Shown: one piece after another, positions 33,511-43,829 of the stretch
Layout of the letters: each line of letters opens with the position of its first letter
Position numbering within the stretch: position 1 is the first letter of the stretch
Source: Ascarosepion bandense
Lineage: Eukaryota; Mollusca; Cephalopoda; Sepiida; Sepiidae
NCBI GenBank assembly: GCA_037127315.1
Contig: JBBBDQ010001028.1
Span: 2,470,001 to 2,534,000, forward strand
Direction: 5' to 3'
DNA: 64,000 bases
The notes under the pieces: generated by a model
Databases searched by the model: none
Seen by the model: the letters and a program-made list of their open reading frames with translations, nothing else
What the model was told of the DNA's origin: nothing
Translations under genes and position numbers: made by a program

Positions 33511-34099
33511 TCGTTTAAAAATAAACTTTAATCAATAAATTCATTAATGAATTAACAGTTAAACCATAGGACATTTATAACGGACATCTACAATAATTAC
33601 GTCTTAACACTTAACCCGTTGAAGATGATCTTGGACAAAATCGAAAGTAATTGTGACGATAAAACCAAAAATAAAACTAAAAATGGAAATTCCTACAACA
33701 CCTTTCTTGCTATATTAATGATCACAACCAGAATTCGTATTCTTGCTTACGAAATGATTAAAAAAACTTGACATAATATGTCAAAATTATTTAATCAAAC
33801 ATGCATAAATTAAACTACGCTGCATAAATACAAACACACACACACATATATATACATAGCCATTTCTACGGGGACTTCCCTGTTTCTTCAGCAACGGCGA
33901 AACAAAATATTTATTCAAATTCAAATAACAAAAGATTTTATACCGGTAGAAATAGAAAAAGATTTTTTCATCCACAGGAAAATAAAATGGTGTCGGATTA
34001 ATAATATTTGAATTTAAAGAAGTAAACAAAGAAGCAGATAGATACCTATATCTCATATTAGAAGACATCCCCTCTCCCTTATCTGAGTTGAGTGTTTAT
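33511..34099. other. No gene seen
   Basis: AT-rich. The 93-codon minus frame 33787-34068 has no motif. Confidence 0.45.
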
Positions 34100-34112
34100 A
34101 TCTATCTATCTA

Positions 34113-34155
<43 letters not shown>
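34100..34155. repeat. (TATC)n-(TA)n microsatellite
   Basis: About five ATCT units followed by about 17 TA units, directly abutting the 3' end of the mariner relic that follows. Confidence 0.97.
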
Positions 34156-34158
<3 letters not shown>

Positions 34159-34970
34159 TACAGAAGACGATGGAAAAATTATCGTCTAAATTACGCAAAA
34201 ATGAAAATAACAGTGACATCTCATTTTATTATAATAGATATATTTACCAAAATGGCACAAAAGTATATTGAAATACTAAAGAGTAAATTTATTCAATAAC
34301 ATCTCTTCTGGACGGTTTGCTTATTTAATTCGGTGAATACTGCTATAATTTCTGCCTTCAGTTTATTTTTGGTGTTACAAAGAGTATTCTTTTGTCTCTC
34401 GCTCAACTGCATGATGATAAAGGCGGTTGCAATCTGGGGTGTTAAGTGGCCAGATGTAAGGGATGATGTGGTTGCAGAAATTGTGACAAACATGACTAGG
34501 TTCTCCTGCTTGTGTGGCATGGTGAAGAGTTGTCTTACTAGATATATGGTTTTCAGGAGTCGCCCTCATAAGGCAGAGCAGCATTAATCACTATAACATC
34601 ACAAGAAGAATTTACGAAAATACTTATAACAATAAACAGAAACTGTTGTTACAAACAGAGGCTACTCTACAACGGTAATAGAGCTTATGTTGACCTCTTT
34701 GTGGAATTTAAGACCCTGTGAGAAGATGAATTGACACATAGCGTCACCATCACTAGTGATCACTCTAAATACCTTCGTAGTCACAACTAGATTCATCAAA
34801 TTCTTTCCAAATCTTCTGAATTTCCTTCATAGTCATAACCAAAAACTGTTATGACTGTTGTATTGAAGCTTCCGGTACGAATGCAAAGCGGTACAGCACT
34901 CCGTTTACGAAGGGAATTGCTTCATAGCACTCTTTTTCTCACAGATGGTACCCAACTGATCCTACTATGA
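34156..34970 (-). pseudogene. Mariner-like transposase relic
   Basis: Minus-strand translation across frames: 'SFWLRLWRKFRRFG'-type text is absent in one frame but 'VVTTKVFRVITSDGD' (near 34740-34790) is clear, followed by decayed central sequence, 'YIWPLNTPDCN' (near 34430-34460), 'HHAVERETK' and, in the next frame, 'NTKNKLKAEIIAVFTELNKQ' then 'TVQKRC' (near 34300-34370). These are the C-terminal blocks of a mariner/IS630-type DDE transposase. Catalytic positions in the middle part are lost. The 37.3-kb relic is a sister copy. Confidence 0.75.
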
Positions 34971-35042
34971 TGTGCATTCGACAAAAACAACCCACACGAA
35001 AGAGCCAAATTAAAAATATAAATGATGAAACCTACCCATCAC

Positions 35043-35046
<4 letters not shown>

Positions 35047-35100
<54 letters not shown>
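35047..35100. repeat. (TA)n microsatellite between two inverted transposon-end motifs
   Basis: About 27 TA units. The left flank 'tgtgcattcgacaaaaacaa' and the right flank (reverse complement 'tgtgcagtcgacaaaaagaa') are inverted relative to each other. Confidence 0.95.
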
Positions 35101-35101
<1 letters not shown>

Positions 35102-35142
35102 TTTCGCCCAGGCGCGTGGTTTCTTTTTGTCGACTGCACAGT
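35101..35142 (+). repeat. Isolated mariner-relic end, inverted relative to 34.97 kb
   Basis: The reverse complement matches the 5' end sequence of the mariner relics at 34.97 kb and 37.99 kb ('tgtgcagtcgacaaaa' then a 'cgcctgggcgaaag'-like block). Only the terminus is recognisable and no transposase follows on the plus strand. Confidence 0.6.
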
Positions 35143-35954
35143 ATATATATATTTCCTGTTTTCGGTCAGTGTTCCAAATGCTAGTAACATATATTCCTGA
35201 TTCTCAGCGTTTTACCAAAACATTTTAAAACAGTTTCCATGATTAGTTAAGTCTTTTTTCTTAAATAATTTTCTGTTTATCATAAAAAGCATCAACGCAA
35301 AAATGAATTTCTCGAAAAACGATACTAATCAATTTTTTTCTTTTTACTTCATTGCATTTTGCATTTGCGAAAGACAATAGCAGGAAGCTCATAGGTAGAT
35401 CTACTTACAAACATTCATGTACAAAATGGGGAAAATAATTATGCGGTACATTCCACAAAAGAAGTTTGCAGCATTATTTACTTGAATGTAGTATTTAACT
35501 CAAAATGGCACCATATATGTTTCCTTTTTGCATTAGTAAATATGACCAACAACAGATTTATATAAAACTATGAGCTATATTTAAAAATGTTAATAAATAT
35601 GTTCAATCTTTTTTCCAAATAAGAATCAAACAAAGCCTAATCCATTTGTAGAGTAGTCTTTGTTCTCAATAACAGCTTCTACTAGTATTGACATTTTTTA
35701 AAAGATATATTTACCAAAAGTACACAAAAAAGAGGTTCAGAGGCATGCTATAAACATCTTTGTACATTCTTCTTATAATGTTTGGTTATTCTTTCTTTTT
35801 AATTGACTACGGTGACTACTACTTCAACTCTTTACAAATTTTGTATTAGGTTCTAAGCAATAGGCCTATTATTTTGTAACCATTCTTTGATTGTGTTGTC
35901 GTCTTGCTGAAATATCTAATTGACTATATTTCTTAAGCATTGACTTACCCAAAG
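35143..35954. other. About 0.8 kb with no recognised gene
   Basis: AT-rich. 'atatatttaccaaaagtacacaaaa' near 35705-35730 resembles the mariner-relic 3' region and may be another scrap of it. Confidence 0.4.
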
Positions 35955-36130
35955 AGATTTAGTCAGAATTTCTGAGATGAGGAGTTATCATTATTTACGC
36001 TATTTATTTTCGGATTATTGTTCTCATCACTCAGGTTTATATCGATCTGGGTAACCTAAAGGGAATTCTGAACTGAACCCTTTATTTAATCTCCAGGGGT
36101 AGACTATTCTCGTTCTACTGCACATGTCTA
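35955..36130 (+). repeat. Interspersed repeat family X, copy 1
   Basis: Shares with 50740-51060 and 63350-63600 the blocks 'atttctgagatgagg', 'tatttac.ctattta', 'ctgaaccctttattta' and 'tagactattctcgtt'. It lies just upstream of a Penelope-like fragment, suggesting that family X is a terminal region of such an element. That link is an inference. Confidence 0.65.
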
Positions 36131-36194
36131 GGGATATAATCTAGTTAATATTTATAGTGCTGCTCAGTTATTGATAGCACATTTTAGTACAACT

Positions 36195-36640
36195 GAATAA
36201 GAAAATGATCAGCTAGATTTTCTGGAGGTACTAATAACTCGTACAGAGAATGGGTTCAAAATATCTGTATATTACAAGCGAATACTCTCTAAACTTCAAT
36301 TCACACCATTCATACAGCGTGAAAAAAAAGAGTCGTTCAATGACTACAACCCTGCACCCATACATATACCAACAAGAAATGATCAGTATCAAACATACTC
36401 TTCAGAATAATAAGTACCCGGTAAACATATTTTCGGTGTCTACATGTAGGAATAAAAAGGACGAAAAACTGCCTGTCTTCCTTACGTCAAGGACTTATCC
36501 AAAAAGTTTGAAGAGATCTTCGGTCCATACAACATGAGGACAATATTCAGAACTAGCTCCATCATACAGAGAAATCATTACCGATTAAAACCAGATAGAG
36601 GCAAAAAATAGAATGATGCTCTCGCGAAATCTACTTGACC
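36195..36640 (+). pseudogene. Penelope-like element fragment (post-RT linker)
   Basis: Plus-strand text 'LDFLEVLITRTENGFKISVY' (near 36213-36275), then after frame changes 'VKDLSKKFEEIFGPYNMRTI', 'FRTSSIIQRNHYRLKPDRGK' (near 36485-36605) and a stop. The first block is the RT segment after the catalytic motif. The second is the linker that leads to the GIY-YIG nuclease in Penelope-like elements. The segment between them and the nuclease are missing. Confidence 0.7.
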
Positions 36641-36859
36641 GTGGCATGTGAACGCCCCTTTTTAATAAACAACACAAAAATAAATTACTATGTAACAGCC
36701 AAAAACATAATAATAACACACTAGAGACAAAAACATATTTGAAAATAGTAGGACAATAAAAATTATGGACAATTCTTATATTCCTTAACTCTAACAAAAC
36801 GAAAATAAATGCTAGAATGATGAAAAAATTACAATTAAATCTTCTTTGTCGGTTGTATT

Positions 36860-36907
<48 letters not shown>

Positions 36908-37089
36908 GGCTATATGACTATTTACGCTCTCACACCCTGATTGAGCACTCTGGAAGAATGGTAGACTTTGAAAAACAGTAGTTACTCTGGAATCTACGCA
37001 TCGTTCATTCAGCAATAAATTAGAACACTCTCAGCTATTGGGCGTGTATAATGATAATATACACGCTAAAAAGTCTTCTTCCTTCTACC
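36641..37089. other. No gene seen; contains (TATC)12 at 36860-36907
   Basis: The tetranucleotide array is perfect (CTAT units). The rest has no motif. Confidence 0.6.
36860..36907. repeat. (TATC)n microsatellite, 12 units
   Basis: Perfect tetranucleotide array. The same unit forms the tail of the SINE at 37.1 kb. Confidence 0.97.
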
Positions 37090-37225
37090 GAGCGCCTGTA
37101 GCTCAGAAGTAGAATCGCCGACTGACGCCAATTTGGTCGGGTTTCAAACCTTGGTAAAAAGCAACCGTACTGTCTAACCGTACTGATGAGCTGTGATACA
37201 GCGAAACAGATCTCTCTGCAGATGA

Positions 37226-37226
<1 letters not shown>
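37090..37226 (+). mobile_element. tRNA-derived SINE with hammerhead-like 3' module, copy 1
   Basis: Pol III box A is at 37099-37112 ('tagctcagaagtag') and box B at 37139-37150 ('gggtttcaaacc'), with tRNA-like spacing. A short body follows, then the hammerhead-like module (37172-37226), then a TATC microsatellite as tail. The 53.5-kb copy aligns along its whole length ('ctgactgacgcca', 'ggtcgggtttcaa', 'tactgatgagctgtgatac'). About 137 bp, so a minimal SINE. Confidence 0.85.
37172..37226 (+). ncRNA. Candidate hammerhead ribozyme (type I, minimal), one core mutation
   Basis: CTGATGA at 37183-37189. Stem II GCTG/CAGC (37190-37193 with 37199-37202), loop TGATA. GAAA at 37203-37206. Stem III ACAG, two-base loop AT, then CTCT instead of the CTGT needed for full pairing (37212-37215), so G16.2 has become C (37214). 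C37216 is the cleavage position. Stem I: CCGTA (37178-37182) with TGCAG (37217-37221), one mismatch; internal loop; outer GTC (37172-37174) with GAC (37224-37226). Probably weakened or inactive as it stands. Confidence 0.7.

Positions 37227-37264
<38 letters not shown>
37227..37264. repeat. (TATC)n SINE tail
   Basis: About nine tetranucleotide units directly after the ribozyme-like module and directly before the mariner relic. Confidence 0.96.
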
Positions 37265-38010
37265 CAGAAGGAAATAGAGAGAGACAGTGAAAGATAGATT
37301 AACTAAATTACGCAAAAATTAAAGAAGTACTAACATTTCATTTTAAAATATATATATATCAAAAGTACACAAAATATCTTAAAATACTAAAATTAAATTT
37401 ATTCATTGTCTGTAGACGACCGCGAAATATACTGCTTCTCTTCTGTACAGTCTCCTTCATTAAGTTTGTGAATGCTATCATAATCATTGCTTTCAGTTAA
37501 TCTTTGTTGTTACATGAAGCTTTTTTGTCTTTCGCTCAATTGCGACCCACACATCAAGAGAGTTGAAATCTTGAGTTATATGGCCAGATGTGGTTATAGA
37601 AATTGTCTGACAGCCATGACTGGGTTTTCCTATTTGTGTGGCATGTTGCCAGTCATAGAGTCTTCCATTAGCTATCTTGAGCGAAGGCAGCACTGCTCCA
37701 TAAAGTCATTTGATGTAAGCCTCCATGTTGAGTCTGAGGCCATTACCAACAAATTCGGGAGTTATTTTCTTATTCGAACGATCAGAGTGAGTTTTACGAG
37801 CTGGCGTACCTTCGTAATCCCAATTGACTCTTCCAGCTCTTCTAAATCTGCTTTACCCTCAGATTAACACCAAAGCAAACTGAAATATTCATATCGGAGC
37901 TTCCATTGCAAGTACCGGGCCTTTAAGGTGAAGTGAATTGCGTCATGGTGCTCTTTTTTCACAGATGTTGCCCACCTATATTGTGCAGTCGACAAAATTA
38001 AAACAACGTG
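37265..38010 (-). pseudogene. Mariner-like transposase relic, sister of 34.2 kb
   Basis: The minus strand gives 'HASHTSRKTQSWLSDNF'-like text in shifted frames (the 'QDSAPCHTSRKTQ' block with QDSAP lost), 'HIWPYNSRLQLS', 'KDKKASCNNKD' and 'IAFTNLMKETVQKR' (near 37440-37700). DNA blocks shared with the 34-kb copy include 'ttacgcaaaaat', 'caaaagtacacaaaat', 'ttttgtctttcgctcaa', 'ggttttcctatttgtgtggcatg' and the end 'tgtgcagtcgacaaaa'. Highly decayed. Confidence 0.75.
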
Positions 38011-38703
38011 CATAGGCGAAATAAAAAGTAAAAATTAACGACAATTTAATCATTGCCACCTATATAATGAGGGATAAATATATTCTCACATGCCTGCTTG
38101 GTTGGCTACGTATTGAACGGTAGTAATCTCTGCTCCAACTTCGATAACGAAGGAACACAGTTCGATTTGGAAGGATAATCTGTAGATATACATTGTCTTT
38201 TTTTATAACCTTTTATCAAACGAATAAATAATCTTCATGGTCTGCTCTTTTGTCGAAATTCGTTCCCATTTCTATTTATTTCTTTAGAAGAAAAAAAGAA
38301 GATTAAAATCTCTTCGAGACAGGCTTCAGGATACATTTCTTATTTGCAGCTTTTCAAAATTTAATGAACTACCAAGCGAAACATCATTAATTTTTTGGCT
38401 AAACCAAGAATGGTTCTTTTCTTTGTCGTCGATGTGGCAAGCTAATAGGGGTGGCCGTAATTAGATCAAGCAACAGACGACTCCTCATAGAATGTAAGCA
38501 AAGAATGAAAAACAGTTTTCTCCTCAACTCGTATTCTTCAAGTATTCTGAAAATGATAATGAAATATATCTTCTTTTTTTTCACTGAATAATGACCACAT
38601 TTTTCACAGTAAATGTTTGCCGAACATGGACAGCGGTACATATCTGGAGGAATAAAGATAAAAAAAAATTCTCATTTCACCATGTCCCTAAATCTTTCCT
38701 CCC
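38011..38703. other. No gene seen
   Basis: AT-rich with short frames on both strands and no motif. Confidence 0.45.

Positions 38704-38772
<69 letters not shown>
38704..38772. repeat. (CA)n microsatellite, about 34 units
   Basis: Forms the 3' boundary of the minus-strand SINE at 38.8-39.3 kb. The poly-His-Thr frames across it are spurious. Confidence 0.98.
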
Positions 38773-38774
<2 letters not shown>

Positions 38775-39255
38775 CAGTGTTACGCATACATACATAAATA
38801 ATGGCTGGCTACTCGTATTCGAGGATACATGTGTTCTGGGGTGGCTCATTGTAAACATCTGCTCAGGCCCACTTGTGTTTGTTCAACACCCACAGAGCCC
38901 ATCTGTGGTTTATACTGCAACTATACTGAGCGGACCTTAGTTACAGTTTTTGCGAGAGAGCGCGTTATCTAGTGTGAACAACAGGCTGAACATGGCCAGG
39001 ACACTCAAACCATCGATCACAATGACTTGTGATTTCAAGCTAGCACAACCATCGACATCTCCTCAAAGAGAGCCATCTACCCAATTTTTCTCACAAGGCT
39101 TGGGTCAATCCCTAGTATGTTTTTCAGGAGCTTTCAAAAGGTCGAACGCTGAAATATTAAAAAGTCCCCTTACTGATGATTTTGGCCATGGTGAGATTCG
39201 AACTCTGGCTTCATGATCAGAAAGCGAAAGTTCTAAACACTCGACCACGCACCCA
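38773..39255 (-). mobile_element. tRNA-derived SINE, long-bodied, different family
   Basis: Minus-strand head 'gggtgcgtggtcgagtgttt' carries box A (39231-39250), and 'gagttcgaatctc' is a near-perfect box B (39192-39204), about 40 bp apart as in a tRNA. The body of about 420 bp has mixed base composition distinct from the AT-rich flanks, and the element ends in a GT/CA array. The plus-strand 88-codon frame at 38950-39216 lies within it and is not a gene. The size and head fit the tRNA-headed SINEs known in cephalopods, but I cannot name the family. Confidence 0.7.
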
Positions 39256-39256
39256 A

Positions 39257-39286
39257 CATACATACATACATACATACATACATACG
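39257..39286. repeat. (CATA)n microsatellite at the 5' edge of the SINE
   Basis: About seven tetranucleotide units directly beside the SINE head. Confidence 0.95.
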
Positions 39287-39429
39287 CGCGTAGGTGTGTG
39301 TGTGCGCGGGGGTCATAATAGTCGATAGCTTCCTAGCAAATCATGAATTTTTTAAGCTCAATGAGTTAATGTGCGTACTTACACACATTTCTTTCTCCCT
39401 CTCACACAAACACACACACACATATCTAA

Positions 39430-39790
39430 ACTTATTTATAAATGGAACTTTGTCTCTGTGTGTGTGTATGTGTCTGCTTGTGTGTGTCCGTTACCTATAG
39501 ACTCCGAAACCGCTGAACCGATTTTCTTGAAAATTTACACAGTTGTACTATAAGCATCTGCGAGTGTTCTTAGCTAGGTTTTGTGTCGAGGTACCCCCGA
39601 TAAATATCGAAAATCGATAATCGAAAAAATCAGGTTATAGAAGGAGTGGTCCGATTTTAATCAAATTTGATACACTCATAGACAAAGACATAAAAAACGA
39701 TATTCAGAAGTTTCAAGGTTGCAGTTTTTACAATAGTGCAGAAAATCGATAATATATATATAATATATATATAAAAGGCAAGATGTTTGT
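39430..39790 (+). repeat. Interspersed repeat with GT-rich starts and 'ccgattttNNt' motif
   Basis: 'gtgtgtgtccgttacctata' followed by 'gactccgaaaccgctgaacc' and 'gattttcttgaaa', and again 'gtggtccgattttaatcaaa'. A related arrangement follows at 39786-39865 ('gtgtgtgtgtctctttatct' ... 'tccgattctcaccaaa'). This layout is common in high-copy noncoding repeats of animals, sometimes Helitron-derived, but no Helitron ends or Rep/helicase are visible. Confidence 0.5.
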
Positions 39791-39952
39791 GTGTGTGTCT
39801 CTTTATCTGCCTGTATGTCTTTTATACAAATCCACAATTTTTATCCGATTCTCACCAAACTTCACACAAATATTCTTTAGGCTGAGTCTGAGCTCCATGA
39901 CCATGGATTAGTTTTAAAGCTTTCATTACACCCGAGCAAAGTATATATATAT

Positions 39953-40293
39953 AATTAATGTGGAGAGATTTTTAACTCAACTGAACAGTGTTGTTTTAGT
40001 CATGCCAACTTTGAAATTTTGTGAAGCCATTATTGTGATGTTTTCACTCTTCAGGCCTTTTTTCTCCTGTTTATATGAATTTTGATTTAATTTGCTATCT
40101 TTGTGCATGAGTGATTCTTTTTGCTTAAGGAATTTTATTTTTTATCAAATTACACCAAACATCATATAAATACGAAAAAAATTGGGCAACGACACCAGAA
40201 AAGAAAACCTTGAAGAGTGAAGACATTCACGAAACTTTGAAGTTGACATGACTGAAACAACACTGTGACGTGAAAAATCTTTCCACATTAATT
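39953..40293. repeat. Foldback (MITE-like) element with ~110 bp inverted arms
   Basis: Terminal inverted repeats begin 'aattaatgtggagagatttt' at 39953 and, read in reverse from 40293, 'aattaatgtggaaagatttt'. Further matches inside the arms: 'cagtgttgtttNagtcatg', 'caactt.aaa.ttt.gtgaa', 'cttcactcttca'. The loop is about 110 bp. A TA-rich tract lies at the left end. No coding content, so a non-autonomous DNA transposon is the likely nature. Confidence 0.88.
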
Positions 40294-41089
40294 CTATTAA
40301 TACTCTTTCGATATCTTTATATCGTGAACTTTATGATAAAATTTGGTTCTCTAAAATGCCTTTCTACCAGTAAACTGCTAAAAAAACAGAATTTTTTGGC
40401 ACTAAGCATCATTAAAATTTAACAATGTATATATATTGATGGCGGGAAATTGAATGACAAAATAGAAAAATCCTATGTATCGCGATTCGTACTTCAAAAA
40501 ATCTTCAGATTGAATAATGGATTATTATGCCCAGAGAAGGAACGAAAATATAAACAAACGTCGCTTATAAATTAAACTGAAGGAGAACGAAACAGTGACG
40601 CTTAAGTTGAAATTTTAACTTTAAATTTCAGGCCTCTGATGGGTTTAGATGTATAGTTTAACTTACAGTATTCAGCTTCCTACAGATTTTTTATTACTGC
40701 TGATATTAATCCATTTATTATAATGGATCTGATCTTAATTTTTACATAGAGAATGCAGTTTTAATGAAAAGGAAAGTAATTTATGCAACCGAAAATGTAT
40801 AGAAAATGCATTACATTCTGATTTTACGCGGAACATTTACGTACAGATTCATAGAGCATTTCAACCTTCGTAACAAACCCTTGTGGAACATTTGAAAACA
40901 GCAATAAAATAGAAAAAACAACGAACAAAACAAAAATAGAAACAGTAAATTGAAGGAAGTCGATCATGTCATGCGTCTGTCACATCGGACACCAGTTATT
41001 TAAATATTATCGTCCCTACATCTTCAGCGTTTCTCTCAATGTTTAATTATAATCGAACGACGATTGTTTATATTATATTTTCGTTGCTC
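40294..41089. other. No gene seen
   Basis: AT-rich and featureless apart from short frames. Confidence 0.45.
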
Positions 41090-41246
41090 TCTACTCACAC
41101 TCCACCCACACCTATTGAACGGGTGAAGAGGCTCATCCCTTGTTTCCTGTTTAGGATGTGGTTTCTGGCTTTCTCTTTTCCAATCTTTCACTCTTACGTA
41201 GCCCCCTGCACATCAGTGGCGTTACTACCTTGCTCGGGGTGATATG

Positions 41247-41250
<4 letters not shown>
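41090..41250 (+). mobile_element. LINE A 3' UTR end
   Basis: 'acgtagccccctgcacatca', 'gtggcgttactaccttgctc' and 'ggggtgatatgatta' equal the 3' terminus of the LINE A copy at 16.95-17.01 kb. The pyrimidine-rich 3' UTR upstream is also similar in style. No coding sequence is retained. It is followed directly by a TA array. Confidence 0.8.

Positions 41251-41307
<57 letters not shown>
41250..41307. repeat. (AT)n microsatellite at the LINE A 3' end
   Basis: About 28 AT units start at the last bases of the LINE A tail ('gattaatatat'). Confidence 0.97.
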
Positions 41308-41309
<2 letters not shown>

Positions 41310-41389
41310 CGATTATCCTACATCTGGCTCTGGTGAAAATTTCTTCTCTCAGAGAAATCATTTGAACATTGTTATTACTTTTTAACTTA

Positions 41390-42342
41390 TTTTATTTCCC
41401 AAATGAAATTTTTTACAAAAATAAAAATAATAAACCATAAAAAAATTATTAGATAATTATTTGCTAACAATAATTTCCATACGGCATAGTTCTCAAAAAG
41501 TCTTTTCTTCGCAAATCTTTCAATCTCATACAAATTTGATGGTTTTCGGGCATAGGCATTGGTTTTCAGTTTACCACTCAAATTTTCCATGGAATTCATG
41601 TCAGGGTTTTGTTCAGACTAATCAATGAAATTCATTATTTCTTCGGGAGGTAAGTTTTTACTGGAAGCAACATATTTTTTTCGTCATGTTGGATGAGAAA
41701 ACAACAACCTAGACCAAATTTTGGTTTTCATTCGAAATATTTTCATGTTTTTAATTCATCCTTCCATCATCACCAGGTTCCTAATTTCGAATTCACAAAA
41801 GCGTCGCCACGCCATTATAGTCCCACTAATGTGTTGCACTATAGTGATAGTGTTCATTGGGTTACATGGCTTTTCTTTATTTCTCCAAAAATAAACAAAA
41901 TCTCTATGATCAAAGTTCTCAAATTTCGTTTCGTCTGGTCAAATGACCCAATTCAAGTATGCGTCATCTTTCTTCGGGTTGGCTTTAGCCTATTTCAGTC
42001 TAGCGGAGAAATATCTCTTCAGTAAATGTGTAATTTGTTTGGTCTGTAACTTTTAGTATCTGTTTGTTTGAGATTTCAATTCCATACATCGCTACGTCAA
42101 TCGCTAGTGTATTGACAGTTGCACTTTTAGCATATCAGTCCCCTTTCCAGGTTCTTTGAAATCTTTTGCTTCATAAGTTTTGTTCTGTAATGTGTGGCTG
42201 TCTTTGAAGTTCTTGATATTATTTCTCGCTCTAGTTCTTGGCACTTGAAAACGCCGTGATTGTAACCTATTCTTTTATTATTTTGCTTTTGAGAAATAAA
42301 AGCTCTTGTTATATTGTTTGTATATTGATAGATAAACCTCAA
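41390..42342 (-). pseudogene. Tc1-like transposase relic
   Basis: Minus-strand text: an N-terminal scrap 'RTSKTATHYRTKLMKQKISK' (42150-42240), 'DDAYLNWVI*PDETKFENF' (near 41910-41975, with Trp changed to stop just before the first catalytic Asp of 'PDETKF'), 'PCNPMNTITIVQHISGTIMA' and 'WRRFCEF' (near 41780-41860), 'LPPEEIMNFID' (near 41625-41660), then 'NPDMNSMENLSGKLKTNAYA' and 'RKPSNLYEIERF' (41510-41600), where the Glu is the third catalytic residue of a DD34E transposase. The central QDNDP block is lost. Inactive. Confidence 0.85.
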
Positions 42343-43059
42343 TTTTAAAAAGCTTAAAGTACGTCAGTACAAACAAAAGCTTACAACAAATCAGTACACA
42401 ATACTTGGTTATGCTATGACTTAGCGAATGGGGCAGTTCTTAAAAGAACTGTTGAACTAATAATATTGTCCCTGGTAGGGTGTCGTTTATTTAAAATATT
42501 CGTAAAACTTCCCATTCGTACATATTCCTAAATAGCGAAAATGAAACGACAGGAAAAACCAAAGACAGCTACCAAATTAGCTCATTTATTCATCCATATG
42601 AGAGCGGCTATGTAGAGATTGTACAAGGTATTTTTGTCATTGTATAAATTCAGGTACATTCCAATGCTAAGTCGTATTCGTTTAGTGCGTCTGCCGGATT
42701 TACAGCATCATCCATATATGTACTTTGGGGATACATTCGTTACTTTTCTGGAACAAACCATCACTACTGGTAAACAAGCTGATTGTAAACTGTAAACAGT
42801 GTGTCATAGACCTGTCAAAACTTATCCTAGTTTCACTAGTAGACCTTGAACTCCAACGGAATATAATCCACAAAACTAATAATAACAGCTTGCACAACGC
42901 ATTACTGATAGGCTAGATTCTTTTTGATGTTGTCTCGTCAGAAGAGTTAGAAGCGTGATTTGACTGACTAAGCGATAGAGCGGCAATTTTATAAGTTCTA
43001 ATGGCAGTGTTCGTCGATTTTGCTAGGCAATAGTCAATAATATTGCTATGCAAATGTGC
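42343..43059. other. No gene seen
   Basis: Frames at 42700-42916 on both strands show no motif. Confidence 0.45.
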
Positions 43060-43116
43060 ATTGTGGTGCAGTGGATATCAGTTCGGAATTGCATTCATTT
43101 ACGCGCAAATATCCTT
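43060..43116 (+). repeat. Candidate tRNA-like SINE head (Arg-type)
   Basis: 'tggtgcagtggatatcagtt' (43064-43083) resembles a tRNA-Arg-type box A ('tggcgcaatggataacgcgt'). A weak box B-like 'gcgcaaatatcc' follows at about 43102-43113. Similar heads occur reversed at 51.3 kb and 61.3 kb. The body is not delimited. Confidence 0.4.
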
Positions 43117-43829
43117 GAGAAATGTATTAATCCGTCTTTTCCCTCTAGATATGAGTTAAATAGCTGGACAGACTGGGTTCTATAGCCTTGGTTGACAACC
43201 GGTCTACCACAGAAACTAATGGTAGCCTATTGTGGGAAAATCTTCTGCCCAGTCAGTAATGTGTCTTTCTAGACATGATCGCCCAATCATATATCACGTA
43301 TGGCACTTAATTGAAACAATAATGCTTTGGTGAATGATTACAAAACTCTATTGAATGTCAGTTAGCAGGAGTCCTGAACAAAATGGGAAAACATAGATAA
43401 TAAAGGAAGATTTCCTGGTTATATCTCTCGTATGCTAATCCTAGGAACATACGTTTCTTTGTGCGGGCAGTAGACGATACATTAACTAGCACAGCAAACC
43501 TCCACACGTGGGCAAAAATTAAGTCTTGAATTTGTTAGTTGCGTCCGAAGAGTGGACCCTTCAAACGTGTATTTAGAAGTTGACCTAAGGCGTTGGGGGA
43601 GGGGCACTGCTAGTGACACCATGATAGTTTTAAGAGCAATTATAGCAATAGATTCGAGAAGTTTCCAAACAAACAGATATGAAGCTGATAAGAAGCTGAT
43701 GAATTTCGTCAGTGCAGAGGAAAAAAAAGTTCAGTTCTCAGTTCTGGCAGATAAAAGTAGATGTAGGCAGATACTTACAATTTATGGAGAAAAACATATA
43801 TACACACCTACATCTAGAGATGAATATTT
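43117..43829. other. No confident gene; 95-codon frame at 43552-43839 not recognised
   Basis: The frame at 43552-43839 (plus) has an Arg/Gly start and no domain I recognise. Its end runs into a retroelement-like C-terminal segment in another frame, so it may belong to the same decayed element. Confidence 0.35.

Noticed and set aside
33890..33920. Another hammerhead, from 'ggcgaaac'
   Set aside because: No CTGATGA core upstream at a plausible stem II distance; only the short GAAAC word matches. Same for 'gggcgaaac' near 44217 and 'ggcgaaac' near 28042.
38950..39216. 88-codon plus frame with non-repetitive sequence
   Set aside because: Lies antisense within a tRNA-headed SINE, which explains the balanced composition.
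39190..39255. Functional tRNA gene on the minus strand
   Set aside because: Box A and box B are good, but I cannot fold a convincing acceptor and anticodon arm, and a ~420-bp SINE body follows directly.
43064..43113. Complete tRNA-Arg gene
   Set aside because: Box B is too degenerate and no cloverleaf stems are visible; kept only as a weak SINE-head candidate.
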